Shown here piece by piece: positions 1-10,153 of a DNA stretch of 64,000 bases. Origin of the DNA: Mediterranea sp. An20 (GTDB taxonomy: Bacteria; Bacteroidota; Bacteroidia; Bacteroidales; Bacteroidaceae). A program made the position numbers and the translations under genes. Under the pieces are notes generated by a model. That model was given only the letters and a program-made list of their open reading frames with translations, searched no databases and was not told the origin of the DNA. Each line of letters opens with the position of its first letter. The first letter of the stretch is position 1. The stretch lies in assembly GCF_002160055.1 (NCBI RefSeq), contig NZ_NFJV01000013.1, forward strand, positions 45,411 to 109,410, read 5' to 3'.

Positions 1-1967
1 TTGTCCCAATAAGCGCCACCCATGTCCCAGTTGGCAAACCACTTTTCTTCGGTTTCCAGATACTGCATTTCCATGTTGAAGATGCCGTCGTGGGCAATGA
101 AAGCCTTGAAGCGTCCATCGTGATGCCCTGCCATCCAATAGACGGAGAAGCCGCCAAAGCTGGCTCCCACGCATCCTAAGTGGTCACGGTCTACGAAAGG
201 TTCTTTCGATACCTCGTCGATGGCTGTCAGCAAGTCTTTCATGCACTGGCCGCCGTAGTCGCCGCTGATAGCTTCGTTCCATTCCGTGCCGAATCCAGGC
301 ATGCCGCGGCGACAGGGGGCGACGATGATATAATCGTTGGCTGCCATGATTTGGAAATTCCAGCGGTAACTCCAGAATTGGCTTAGGGGACTTTGTGGAC
401 CACCTTCGCAATACAACAAGGTCGGATATTTCTTTTCAGGGTCGAACTGGGGCGGATAGATAACCCATACGAGCATGTCTTTGTTGTCTGTGGTCTTTAT
501 CCAGCGTTCCTCTACACGGCCCATCTCTACTTGGTCGTAGATATGTTGGTTTTCGTGAGTCAGTTGTCGACTATGGGCCGATTGGTTCTTGGCAGCTGTA
601 CCTGGAGCCACGACGTAGATTTCGTCGGCTTGGCTCATGCTGTGGCGCGTGGCAATGAGGTTGTTACCGCAGAGAGCGATGGAACCGTAGTCGTGCAAGC
701 CTTCCGTCAGCTTGACGGGTGCTTTCTTTTTCTTCCAGTCATTGAGGCCAAGGCGGTAAATTTGCGTAGTGCCATGCCACGTGGCAGTGAGGTAGAACGC
801 AGAGTCCGAAGCCCAGATGTAGCTGTCTACATTGGTGTCGAAACAGAGACTAACATCGTATTTGTAGATGTGGTTTGGGTCGTCCTCGCTGAGGTCAAAC
901 ACCATGAGGCGGTTGCGGTCGCTCTCGTAGCCGTCGCGGGCCATGCTCTGCCAGGCGATGTAGCGTCCGTCGGGCGAGAACTGCGGGTTGGTGTCGTAGC
1001 CACGGTTCTCTTCTTTGCTGGGGGCCAGAATGTCCTTGTCCGATGCGCCAGACAGAGACGGACGCAGCTTGCCGGGGACGTACATCATGGGGTAATCCTT
1101 GCACAAGTTGACGGTGGTATCCTTCTCCAGGTCATACAGATAGATGTCTGAGTCGGTAGATACGGCGTATGCCAATCCCGTTTTCTTACGACAAGTGTAG
1201 GCTATTTTCTTGCTGTCGGGGCTCCACGCTAATTGTTCGATGCCGCCGAAAGGTTTCATTGGACTTTCGTAAGGTTCGCCTTCCAGCAGGTCCTTCACAT
1301 TGCTGATAGCCTTGCCGTCGAAGTCGGCCACGAAGGGATGCGGTGCCGAGGTGGTCCATTCATCCCAATGCTTATACATCAGGTCGTCCACGATGATACC
1401 GCTGGCCTTGGGCAGGTCGGGATATTTTTCGGCTGTGGTCTTCACAGTCTTTACCTGTGAGATGAAGAGTAGCTTTTTGCCGTCGGGACTGAAAGCGAAG
1501 CCTTCAATGCCCCCTTCGTAGTCGGTCAGTTGGCGCCGGTCTGTACCGTCCGGATCCATTTCCCATACCTGACCTGTGCCGCTCTCGTTGCTCAGGTAGG
1601 CAAGTTTCTTGCCCTCCTTTATCCATGCGGGCTGGTTTTCCTGCCAGGCGTCTTGGGTCAGTTGCGTGTTGCCGCTACCGTCGGCGTTCATCACGAAGAT
1701 TTCCGTGTTGCTCTTGTTCTGTTGCACGCTGTAATAGCTTACGGTGTAGGCCACCCTGGCAGCATCGGGCGACACGGTCACGCCGCCTATTCGTCCCATG
1801 GCCCAGAGGGCTTCCGGTGTCAGGCGTTTGCCTTCAGTCTTGATGTCCGAGCGTCCGATGAGCAGGGAATCTTTGACTGGTGTCGCTTCCGTTGTTGCCT
1901 TGCCTCCGCCACAGGAGGCGGTTGCCAGAATAAGTGCTGACATACACAATAGGTTTACTGGTTTCAT
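1..1967 (-). CDS. S9 family peptidase lipoprotein (prolyl oligopeptidase/DPP type), C-terminus cut by window edge
   Basis: Reads leftward from ATG at 1967 and runs off the left edge after 655 codons. The N-terminus is a lipoprotein signal with a lipobox ending in TASC at about residue 19, so the enzyme is probably anchored in the envelope. The first ~400 residues carry WD40/TolB-like propeller strands (repeated SPDGKK and SPDGRY type turns). The catalytic alpha/beta-hydrolase part follows, with nucleophile motif GASFGG (Ser about residue 603). The Asp and His of the triad would lie beyond the edge. Family knowledge: S9 peptidases release di- or tripeptides from periplasmic oligopeptides. I infer a DPP-like peptidase but cannot assign a subtype. 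No clear TAnnTTTG element was seen upstream. Confidence 0.88.
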   Translation of the reverse strand, partial: MKPVNLLCMSALILATASCGGGKATTEATPVKDSLLIGRSDIKTEGKRLTPEALWAMGRIGGVTVSPDAARVAYTVSYYSVQQNKSNTEIFVMNADGSGNTQLTQDAWQENQPAWIKEGKKLAYLSNESGTGQVWEMDPDGTDRRQLTDYEGGIEGFAFSPDGKKLLFISQVKTVKTTAEKYPDLPKASGIIVDDLMYKHWDEWTTSAPHPFVADFDGKAISNVKDLLEGEPYESPMKPFGGIEQLAWSPDSKKIAYTCRKKTGLAYAVSTDSDIYLYDLEKDTTVNLCKDYPMMYVPGKLRPSLSGASDKDILAPSKEENRGYDTNPQFSPDGRYIAWQSMARDGYESDRNRLMVFDLSEDDPNHIYKYDVSLCFDTNVDSYIWASDSAFYLTATWHGTTQIYRLGLNDWKKKKAPVKLTEGLHDYGSIALCGNNLIATRHSMSQADEIYVVAPGTAAKNQSAHSRQLTHENQHIYDQVEMGRVEERWIKTTDNKDMLVWVIYPPQFDPEKKYPTLLYCEGGPQSPLSQFWSYRWNFQIMAANDYIIVAPCRRGMPGFGTEWNEAISGDYGGQCMKDLLTAIDEVSKEPFVDRDHLGCVGASFGGFSVYWMAGHHDGRFKAFIAHDGIFNMEMQYLETEEKWFANWDMGGAYWD

Positions 1968-2143
1968 ATCAAGTTATTTTAATACTGATTGGCGTTTGCA
2001 TATAGGTTTCATTTGCCTGAAACAGTTTCTGCATCTGCCCTGAACAATCTTTCCTCCGTAAGGGATGTTGCAAGCAGGGACAATTGCGTGTGCGAAGTTA
2101 CTAATTTAATGTAAAAGAGAGGACTTTCATTAAACTTTTTACA

Positions 2144-2151
2144 TACCTTTG
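2144..2151 (+). promoter_or_regulatory. Bacteroides -7 promoter element TACCTTTG
   Basis: TACCTTTG matches the TAnnTTTG -7 consensus and lies 37 bp before the ATG at 2188. No good -33 TTTG is present at 19-21 bp spacing. Confidence 0.55.
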
Positions 2152-2187
2152 TGTCAAATCTCTGTAATCATTAAACTTAGTTTGTGT

Positions 2188-2742
2188 ATGAAGACAATGA
2201 ATTTGACATTTGTGTGTCTGTTGGTCTCTTTACTGATGGGGGCTGGCAGTGTGAAAGCGCAGGATAGTGGACGTGATTATTCGGAGGAACGTCTGCGCGT
2301 GCGTGCCGAATGGATGGCTCTCAACATGGCCGAGCGTTACGGGCTGGACGAGAATCAGGTGAAGGAACTGACCGAGGCTAACGTGACATGGCTGAAGCAA
2401 CGTGGCGAAACAGAACCGTTCCGGCGTTTTGACGGTCGTCGCGACTACCGCCGCCATCATCGCCAAGGGCATCGTGCTTACCGTCACGGCGGTTGCTGCG
2501 GAGCACCGCGCCATGCCGATTATTGCTGCGAGGCTTATTGCGCAGACGGACATCATGCGCCAGACTGTCCCTATGTGGACGGCCGTCGTGCGCCTTTGTC
2601 GAAAGAAGAAATAGAGAAATTTGAGGCCGAGCGCAAGAAGGCTGTCGAAGAGCGCCGTGCTGCCCGCGATGCTTACGAGCAGAGTCTGCAGAAGATTATG
2701 ACCGAGGAGCAGTATAAGGCTTACACAGAACGGAGACGTTGA
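2188..2742 (+). CDS. Exported CpxP/Spy-like (DUF4890-like) protein with His/Cys-rich insert
   Basis: 184 residues from ATG 2188. An upstream in-frame start at 2149 overlaps the -7 element and was rejected. A signal peptide ends near VKAQ (about residue 25). The helical part resembles the small Bacteroides periplasmic DUF4890/Spy-like proteins: an EERxRxRAEWMA...YGLDENQVKEL segment and a C-terminal EEIEKFEAERKKA...MTEEQYKAY segment. Between them, at about residues 80-140, lies an insert very rich in His, Arg and Cys (HHRQGHRAYRHGG, CCGAPRHADYCC), which suggests metal binding. It is a single gene followed by a strong hairpin. The family link rests on pattern only; the metal role is inference. 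Confidence 0.7.
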   Translation: MKTMNLTFVCLLVSLLMGAGSVKAQDSGRDYSEERLRVRAEWMALNMAERYGLDENQVKELTEANVTWLKQRGETEPFRRFDGRRDYRRHHRQGHRAYRHGGCCGAPRHADYCCEAYCADGHHAPDCPYVDGRRAPLSKEEIEKFEAERKKAVEERRAARDAYEQSLQKIMTEEQYKAYTERRR

Positions 2743-2766
2743 CCGGAAACGTTGTTTGATTCAACA

Positions 2767-2812
2767 AAAAGGGAGTCTGGAATTGGTTTGGACCGTTTCC
2801 AGACTCCCTTTT
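2767..2812. terminator. Perfect 16-bp stem hairpin terminator, bidirectional
   Basis: A 16-bp perfect inverted repeat (arms 2767-2782 and 2797-2812, loop 14 nt) begins with AAAAGGGAG and ends with CTCCCTTTT. It ends the 2188 gene and could also stop leftward transcription from the MATE gene. Confidence 0.85.
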
Positions 2813-2839
2813 CCGTGTGGCGCCTTTGCCGGGTGTCTG

Positions 2840-2971
2840 CTGTGCATCTCCTTTGCAGTCGTGCTGCAAAGCCCTTTTCCGGTTGCTGCAAAGCGGTTGC
2901 GGGTTTACTGCAAAGGTATTGCAAATTTCTGCAGAGAAGCTGCCGAGTTCTTGCAGTGTTATGTGGTTGTG
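2840..2971. repeat. Intergenic 22-bp (11-bp sub-period) degenerate array A
   Basis: Six consecutive 22-bp units (2840, 2862, 2884, 2906, 2928, 2950). The best are 2862 (TGCTGCAAAGC then CCTTTTCCGGT), 2884 (TGCTGCAAAGC then GGTTGCGGGTT) and 2906 (TACTGCAAAGG then TATTGCAAATT). TGC recurs at about 2854, 2865, 2887, 2898, 2909, 2920, 2930, 2941 and 2952, i.e. steps of 10-11 or 22 bp. It sits between a terminator and the 3' end of a MATE gene. Not in a credible ORF. Confidence 0.7.
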
Positions 2972-2986
2972 AACACGACGGAGTTA

Positions 2987-4321
2987 TTAGATTTGCTTAC
3001 CTACCCACTTACCATATTTAATATAAAGCCAGCAGAACAGTAGGATGAATACTCCATATATCAGGTCGGCACTCCAGCACAGAGCCACGTCGAGGCGGAG
3101 GAAGAGAATAATCCAGGTGATGTAGGCCGTGTAAATGACCAGACTGCTCAACTCCAGCGCCAGGGCAGTCCGCGTGTTGCCCGTGCCGGATACCGACTGG
3201 AAATAGACGTTGGCAGGGACGAGCATCAGGTAGGTGGCACACATCATCCACATGGAGGGAACGGCGGCCTGACGCAGGTCGGGCATGTCGGTATAGATAC
3301 TCAGAATGACTTCCGGGAAAATCGTGAACAACAGGGCCAGTGGCAATACGAAGAGGTAGGCCAGCCGGATGTGCTGGTGGATGAGACCCGGCACTTGGGC
3401 AGAGTGTCCCCGTCCGATCAGATTACTTGTCAGCGACCCGCAGGTAGAGGCGAAAGCCATCATTACCATGAATAGAATACCTGAAGCACTGCGTACGATG
3501 TTGGTCACAGCCAGGGCCCGCTCGCCCAGATGCTCGATGTAGAGAAAGAAAAGGAACCACGTGGCCAGAGAGAAGAAGTTCTGTACCATCGTCCAGAGCG
3601 ACACGCTCATCATGCGGCGCAGCACTCCCCGGCAGAAGCGGGGCACACGGTCCAGTCCGTACTTGCGGATGTCAATACGGCGGCGGGTGTAGATGATGAA
3701 GAAGAGCAGCGATACCCCCTCGGCCAGCGACGAACCCAATGCGGCGCCGGCAATGCCCATTTGCGGGAATCCAAAGTTTCCGAAAATAAGGATGTAGTTG
3801 AACACCACATTGCTCAGCACCATGACTACCGAGTTAAGCGTCAGCGTCTTTGTCTGCACTGTACCCAGGAAGAAGGCACGGAAGATGACAGCACTGAAAG
3901 AGAAGAAGGCACCGAACACGCGCCAATGCAGGTAGTCCTCGGCAGCGCGGCACACCTGGGGTGAGGAGATGATGCGCTCCAGAATCATGGGCGACAGGAA
4001 ATAGCTGAGTGTGAACATCACTGCAGCCAGAACCGTCTGGAAGTAGATGCCGTGATAGAACAGCAAGCCTATCTCGCGGTAGTTTCCTTCGCCGTTGCGC
4101 CGTGCGATGAGAATCTGTGTGCCTATGCTGAAGCCAAAGGCTACCATAAAGATAACCATGTAGAATACGCCGGCAATGGCCGATGCACCCAGTTCTACTT
4201 CGCCCACGCGGCCCAGAAAGGCGGTGTCTGTCATACCTATCATCTGCTCCATGAGTAGACTGATAAGGATGGGATAGGCTATGTGCCAGATTTGTTTGTT
4301 GGTGTATTTCGTCGTTTGCAT
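2987..4321 (-). CDS. MATE family efflux transporter
   Basis: 444 residues, the usual MATE length, with about 12 hydrophobic segments. It begins MQTTKYTNKQIWHIAYPILISLLMEQMIGMTDTAFLGR in pieces typical of the family: the LLMEQ and TDTAFLGRVG motif of helix 1-2 and a second-half GRGHSAQVPGLIHQHIRLAY region. MATE proteins export cationic compounds or drugs using an H+ or Na+ gradient; the substrate cannot be told. It is transcribed leftward, separately from yidC, with a hairpin between them. Its 3' end faces array A and the terminator at 2767-2812. Confidence 0.9.
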   Translation of the reverse strand: MQTTKYTNKQIWHIAYPILISLLMEQMIGMTDTAFLGRVGEVELGASAIAGVFYMVIFMVAFGFSIGTQILIARRNGEGNYREIGLLFYHGIYFQTVLAAVMFTLSYFLSPMILERIISSPQVCRAAEDYLHWRVFGAFFSFSAVIFRAFFLGTVQTKTLTLNSVVMVLSNVVFNYILIFGNFGFPQMGIAGAALGSSLAEGVSLLFFIIYTRRRIDIRKYGLDRVPRFCRGVLRRMMSVSLWTMVQNFFSLATWFLFFLYIEHLGERALAVTNIVRSASGILFMVMMAFASTCGSLTSNLIGRGHSAQVPGLIHQHIRLAYLFVLPLALLFTIFPEVILSIYTDMPDLRQAAVPSMWMMCATYLMLVPANVYFQSVSGTGNTRTALALELSSLVIYTAYITWIILFLRLDVALCWSADLIYGVFILLFCWLYIKYGKWVGKQI

Positions 4322-4370
4322 AAGTCGTTCAATCTGCTAAAGTTGTTCAAATCTGTATGAATCGCAAAAT

Positions 4371-4406
4371 AAAGGCCGTGTTTCATCTATGCGAAGCACG
4401 GCCTTT
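4371..4406 (-). terminator. Terminator of the pyrG-yidC unit
   Basis: Arms AAAGGCCGTG (4371-4380) and CACGGCCTTT (4397-4406) with a 16-nt loop. On the minus strand the stem is followed by ATTTTGCG, a weak U-tract. It lies 24 bp past the yidC stop. Confidence 0.75.
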
Positions 4407-4429
4407 TGTGTTAATTAGGGAAGGTCACA

Positions 4430-6289
4430 TTAATGTTTGCCTCCGCGTTCCATGCGCTGTCTTTGCATCTCCTCGGCCTGCTTCTGCATGGCTTCCAGTC
4501 GGGCAGCGAATCCGGTCTTGCGCATCTGGCGCGGGTCTTTCTTGTTGGCTTCCAATTGTGCCAGCAGTTTAGCCTCGTCCGTCGTACGGCGCAGGATAAT
4601 GGTGGTCACCACGCTGATGAGGGTTGAGATGAAGTAGTAATAGTTGAGGCCTGATGGATAGTCGTTCAATATGAACAGGAACATGACAGGCATCAGGTAT
4701 TGCATCCACTTCATAGCAGCCATCTGCGGGTTGGCTCCCGTGTCTTGCTGTTGCATCATGAACTTGGCATTCAGAATGTTGGTCACAGTCATCAGCAGGC
4801 AGAACAAGCTGAGGTGGTTACCCATAAACGGGATGCTGAAGGGGAAGGTGATGAGGGCGTCATACGTCGACAGGTCATCTGCCCACAAGAAGCTCTGCTG
4901 CCTCAGTTCGATGGCACTGGGGATAAACATGAACAGGGCTATAATGATAGGTAACTGTAACAGCATCGGTAGGCATCCGCCCATGGGGCTGACTCCATAC
5001 TGGCTGTAGATACCCATAATTTCTTGCTGCTTCTTCATGGCATCTTCCTGCTTGGGATACTTCTTATTGATTTCATCGATTTTAGGCTTTAGCACGCGCA
5101 TCTTGGCAGATGACATGTAGGTTTTCCAAGTTGTGGGGAAGATAACAATCTTGACGATAAGCGTCAGCAGCAGCAATACGATACCCATGCTCAGTCCCCA
5201 ACCTTGCAACCAGTCAAAGATATTGATGATGATCCATTTGTTTACCCAGCGTATGATAGGCCAACCCAGGTAAACCAGACGGTTCAGTTCCCACTTCTCG
5301 TCACGTCCTTTATCCAGAGCCGTCAGCGTCTTATAGTGGTTGGGGCCGAGGTAGAGATAGAGACGGGTGGGAGAGGCACCGGTAGGATCGAAAGCCGTGT
5401 TCATTTCGGCACTGTAATCCTTGATGTATCCGCTGCCCTTTTGATCCATTTTCGAGGTGAGGTGCGCTTTTTCAAACCCCGCTTCGCTCAACAGCACAGC
5501 CGAAAAGAACTGATTCTTGAAAGCTATCCAGTCCAGACGTTCGGCAACCTGCTGCTCGTCATCTGCATTGGCTGAAAGGTAGTCAGTACCTTCGCCTTCT
5601 ATTTTATAAGTCAAATCGGCCAGTCGGTTCTCGTAGGTATATCCCTTTTCTATCTGTCGGGCACGTTCGCGCCATTCGATGTCTACGTGTTTATTTGTGG
5701 CAGCCAGTTTGCCTTCCATACCTACAGCCCGTATATTGAAATCTACCAGGTAATTGTCTGGGTGCATGGCATACTCGAAGTCGATGTAACTTGTGCTGTC
5801 GGCTTGGAGACGCATCGTCACGGTACTGTCCGTACGGTTGACAGGTGTGAAATAGTAGTCCTTCGACTGTATGGTTTCCTCCAAGTTATAGAACAAAAAG
5901 TTCAGCGAGGCATCGCCTCCCCGAAACAATGTCAGGGGCGTTTCCTTGTCTTGTTCTTTATATTCTTTTAATATCGACTGGTAGATAGAGCCTCCCTTCG
6001 TGTTCAGGGTCAGGCTGGCTACGTTATTCTCTATCGTAATCAATTCTTCCTTGCCTTGCAGTGCTTGGAAGAAAAGTGCAGTCGAGTCATTGCGCAGGGC
6101 TGCTTTCTCGTTTGCCAATGCAGCTTCGGCTTTAGCTTTCAGTTCGGCTTCGCGTTGTTGCACCTGGGCGATGGAGTCATAATAGTGTTGCTGGGCTTCC
6201 AGTTGCTCTTGGCTTGGGCGGCTCAGTATGCTGAAGCCCACCAGCAGTATGCCTATGAGGACCAGTCCTATAATGGTGTTTTTATCCAT
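4430..6289 (-). CDS. yidC: Membrane protein insertase YidC
   Basis: 619 residues, typical for Gram-negative YidC. Order: N-terminal membrane anchor ([21 protein letters not shown]), a coiled stretch, the large periplasmic beta-domain (about residues 80-340), then the conserved 60KD_IMP core with the [18 protein letters not shown] helix, the cytoplasmic helical hairpin ([20 protein letters not shown]), [17 protein letters not shown] and the final helices, and a basic tail with [11 protein letters not shown]. It inserts and folds inner-membrane proteins with or without Sec. It follows pyrG by 50 bp in the same direction and probably shares its transcript. Confidence 0.97.
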   Translation of the reverse strand: MDKNTIIGLVLIGILLVGFSILSRPSQEQLEAQQHYYDSIAQVQQREAELKAKAEAALANEKAALRNDSTALFFQALQGKEELITIENNVASLTLNTKGGSIYQSILKEYKEQDKETPLTLFRGGDASLNFLFYNLEETIQSKDYYFTPVNRTDSTVTMRLQADSTSYIDFEYAMHPDNYLVDFNIRAVGMEGKLAATNKHVDIEWRERARQIEKGYTYENRLADLTYKIEGEGTDYLSANADDEQQVAERLDWIAFKNQFFSAVLLSEAGFEKAHLTSKMDQKGSGYIKDYSAEMNTAFDPTGASPTRLYLYLGPNHYKTLTALDKGRDEKWELNRLVYLGWPIIRWVNKWIIINIFDWLQGWGLSMGIVLLLLTLIVKIVIFPTTWKTYMSSAKMRVLKPKIDEINKKYPKQEDAMKKQQEIMGIYSQYGVSPMGGCLPMLLQLPIIIALFMFIPSAIELRQQSFLWADDLSTYDALITFPFSIPFMGNHLSLFCLLMTVTNILNAKFMMQQQDTGANPQMAAMKWMQYLMPVMFLFILNDYPSGLNYYYFISTLISVVTTIILRRTTDEAKLLAQLEANKKDPRQMRKTGFAARLEAMQKQAEEMQRQRMERGGKH

Positions 6290-6339
6290 TGAAACGTATG
6301 CTTATATAATTATGTGCTAATATATATAGATGTAGATGC

Positions 6340-7965
<1,626 letters not shown>

Positions 7966-8072
7966 TTATATTGAGTGTTCTAAGTTAAGCGCGGTTGATT
8001 CGGGCAGTGTCAAACTATCTGTCTGACGGATGCCTTCTGCTTCAAATGAATCGTTTACCGCCAATTTGTTTG

Positions 8073-8080
8073 CAAAAGTA
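8073..8080 (-). promoter_or_regulatory. -7 element for pyrG
   Basis: CAAAAGTA on the plus strand is TACTTTTG on the minus strand, matching TAnnTTTG, 120 bp before the pyrG start. No matching -33 box was seen. Confidence 0.45.
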
Positions 8081-8132
8081 GGAAAAAAAAGAGGAAGAGC
8101 CTACGTTTTCTTAGAACATTTCTCAAAATGCC

Positions 8133-8163
8133 TTTGGCACTCTGTGATTTTAAGCTAAATTTG
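8133..8163 (+). promoter_or_regulatory. Full Bacteroides promoter: TTTG-N19-TAAATTTG
   Basis: TTTG at 8133-8136 and TAAATTTG at 8156-8163 with 19-bp spacing, an ideal match to the Bacteroides primary sigma-factor consensus. It lies 32 bp upstream of the DUF3078 gene. Confidence 0.85.
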
Positions 8164-8195
8164 CACTCTGAACAAAGAAACCTAAATGGGATAAA

Positions 8196-9806
8196 ATGAT
8201 GAGGAAGATCAAATTTGTTTATTGGATGTGTCTGATGTGGGTTTGTGCCAGTACGACGTGGGCGCAAACAGTTTCCGACTCGTTAAGTGTAAAGGAACCT
8301 ATTCGTTCCGAAGTCAGTGTCGATACACTGTCATTGTCAGTTTCTGACAGCTTGAGTTTGTCTGCGGCCGATACCTTGGTTTTGTCTGCAGCTGATACGT
8401 TGAATTTGTCTGATGCCGACACTCTGGTGGCGGATACTGCGAAAGTAGGAGCCAAAGTGCGCAAACGTCGCCCGGAATTGCCTGATTGGATGAAACCTTA
8501 TTTCGTGTTGAAGCTGATGCGTGATAAAAGTACGGGGAAATATAAGTTGGATACGGTGTCTGTGGCCTATGAACGTCTGTTAGGAGTATTGGAATATTTG
8601 AATGATCCTACTACTCCCGAACGCTATCTGACGTATGATGCAGATTATTACCTTTTATTTATGCCTTTTACATATTATAAACGTCCTATCAGGCGCCTTT
8701 CTGAGTTGCATTGGAGTTTCGATGAGGGGCTTGATTCGCTTCGTGCTCCTGAACCCGAGTTCTTATCCATAGAAATGGCTCCTTTCAGAAGAATGGAGAA
8801 TGAGAGCAAACGTGTGGACAAAACCCTGTTAGTGGCTTACATTAACCGGATGGATCGGGTAGTTTGTACGGAAGACCAGCTTGAAGATGTCCAGATTTTC
8901 CAAGACAAGATAACAAAAGAAAAGAAGCCGCGTTCGTCGGTATTGAAACTTTTTGCGTCAGAAAGCATGAAGTATGTAAAACCGGATGACGAAGCCGAGG
9001 TTGTCATCCATAAACCTAATTGGTGGGTTACGGGGGGAAGCGGCTCTTTGCAGTTTGCCCAGAACCATATATCAGACAACTGGTATAATGGTGGTGAAAG
9101 CACTCATTCTTTATTGGGAAATCTTCAGCTTTATGCTAACTATAACGATCGTGAAAAATGGCAGTGGGAGAATTTGCTTGATGCCAAGTTGGGGGTTATT
9201 TCTGCACCTTCGGATGAATATCACAACTATTTGATCAACAATGACCAGTTGCGCATTGCATCTAAATTAGGTCTGCAGGCTGTCAATCGTTGGTATTATA
9301 CCTTAACGACAGAATTCAAGACGCAGTTTTGCAACGGTTATGGGGCCAACAGTCAGACAATGAGTGCTGCTTTTCTTTCGCCTGCAGATTGGACTACCGG
9401 TATCGGTATGGATTATAAACTGAACAAATCAAAAGTGACGCTTTCTGTTCAGCTTTTGCCTTTAACGTATACGATGAAGATTGTGACTAATCCAGAAGTA
9501 GATGAAACCGCTTTGGGCTTGGAAGAAGGGCATACAACGAAACATGATTTCGGCTCTCAAGTCAAGGCTAATTTGACATGGAATATTTTTTCGTTTGTTA
9601 CAGTTACCTCTCGTTTCGATTATCTGACATCGTATGAGACAGTACGCATTGAGTGGGAGAATACATTTAAATTTATCCTTAACCGCTATTTGTCTGCTAC
9701 ACTTTACGTCTATGGCCGATACGATGATGGAGTGGCACCTGCAGAAAATGGGTCGTATTTTCAAATCAATGAGAATTTAGGCTTTGGCCTGAACTATACT
9801 TGGTAG
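8196..9806 (+). CDS. DUF3078 domain-containing outer-membrane-like protein
   Basis: 536 residues with a signal peptide ending at TTWAQ (about residue 24). Residues 30-85 form a low-complexity Ser/Asp/Leu linker with a 9-residue repeat (SAADTLVLS, SAADTLNLS, SDADTLVAD). The remainder is rich in aromatic, alternating beta strands (NHISDNWYNGGESTHSLLGNL, KWQWENLLDAKLG) and ends in NLGFGLNYTW, a typical outer-membrane C-terminal strand ending in an aromatic residue. This matches Bacteroides DUF3078 proteins, whose function is not known to me. Expressed alone from a strong promoter and followed by a hairpin terminator. ATG at 8199 is an equally possible start. Confidence 0.8.
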   Translation: MMRKIKFVYWMCLMWVCASTTWAQTVSDSLSVKEPIRSEVSVDTLSLSVSDSLSLSAADTLVLSAADTLNLSDADTLVADTAKVGAKVRKRRPELPDWMKPYFVLKLMRDKSTGKYKLDTVSVAYERLLGVLEYLNDPTTPERYLTYDADYYLLFMPFTYYKRPIRRLSELHWSFDEGLDSLRAPEPEFLSIEMAPFRRMENESKRVDKTLLVAYINRMDRVVCTEDQLEDVQIFQDKITKEKKPRSSVLKLFASESMKYVKPDDEAEVVIHKPNWWVTGGSGSLQFAQNHISDNWYNGGESTHSLLGNLQLYANYNDREKWQWENLLDAKLGVISAPSDEYHNYLINNDQLRIASKLGLQAVNRWYYTLTTEFKTQFCNGYGANSQTMSAAFLSPADWTTGIGMDYKLNKSKVTLSVQLLPLTYTMKIVTNPEVDETALGLEEGHTTKHDFGSQVKANLTWNIFSFVTVTSRFDYLTSYETVRIEWENTFKFILNRYLSATLYVYGRYDDGVAPAENGSYFQINENLGFGLNYTW

Positions 9807-9918
9807 AGCGTGCATGCCCAGTACGTAAAATGGATTGTCGCATGATTTATTTTGGGGCAGATTTGCGCAGAGGTGCGAAGGCATGAAGCTCTTCCATTTT
9901 GTCCGGACAAGAGCAGAG

Positions 9919-9957
9919 AAAAGGGCAGGTACAGATATTGCCAGTGCCTGCCTTTTT
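9919..9957 (+). terminator. Terminator of the DUF3078 gene
   Basis: GGGCAGGTAC pairs with GTGCCTGCC (one G-T pair), followed by TTTTTT. It lies 110 bp beyond the stop. Confidence 0.8.
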
Positions 9958-9981
9958 TGTTTAATATAAATTCACTCCGTG

Positions 9982-10012
9982 CATTTACATTTCTCGTTCG
10001 CAAATGTAAATG
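9982..10012. repeat. Perfect 11-bp inverted repeat in the 9807-10153 gap
   Basis: CATTTACATTT (9982-9992) and AAATGTAAATG (10002-10012), loop CTCGTTCGC. AT-rich with no T-tract right after it, so either a protein-binding palindrome or a structured spacer. The rest of this 347-bp gap holds only the two terminators. Confidence 0.6.
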
Positions 10013-10085
10013 ACGAATGTATGAAATTACTCCGCAAAAGCATCATACCGTCTGCCGGTGAAAAAAGAAATATCATACAAAAAGA

Positions 10086-10122
10086 AAGCCGCCATTCCCT
10101 TCTTTGCAAGAGACAGCGGCTT
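10086..10122 (-). terminator. Terminator of the EF-G2-like gene
   Basis: AAGCCGC (10086-10092) pairs with GCGGCTT (10116-10122). On the minus strand the stem is followed by TCTTTTTG. It lies 32 bp past the stop of the leftward gene. Confidence 0.65.
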
Positions 10123-10153
10123 CCATTTAAAAAATATACCCCAAACGATTTGG

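Noticed and set aside
393..1151. 252-codon open frame on the plus strand
   Set aside because: Antisense to the S9 peptidase, whose frame contains the nucleophile motif and propeller turns.
1980..2050. Another possible 22-bp array upstream of the S9 peptidase
   Set aside because: GCCTGAAACA and GCCCTGAACA lie 22 bp apart, but only about 12 of 22 positions match and the next unit fails, so it is too weak to claim.
2840..2971. CRISPR-like array
   Set aside because: Units are directly abutting and degenerate, without unique spacers or nearby cas genes; the same holds for arrays B, C and D.
2752..3043. Two overlapping 89- and 95-codon frames across array A
   Set aside because: They run through the terminator and the 22-bp repeats, and their apparent Cys/Leu richness comes from the repeats.
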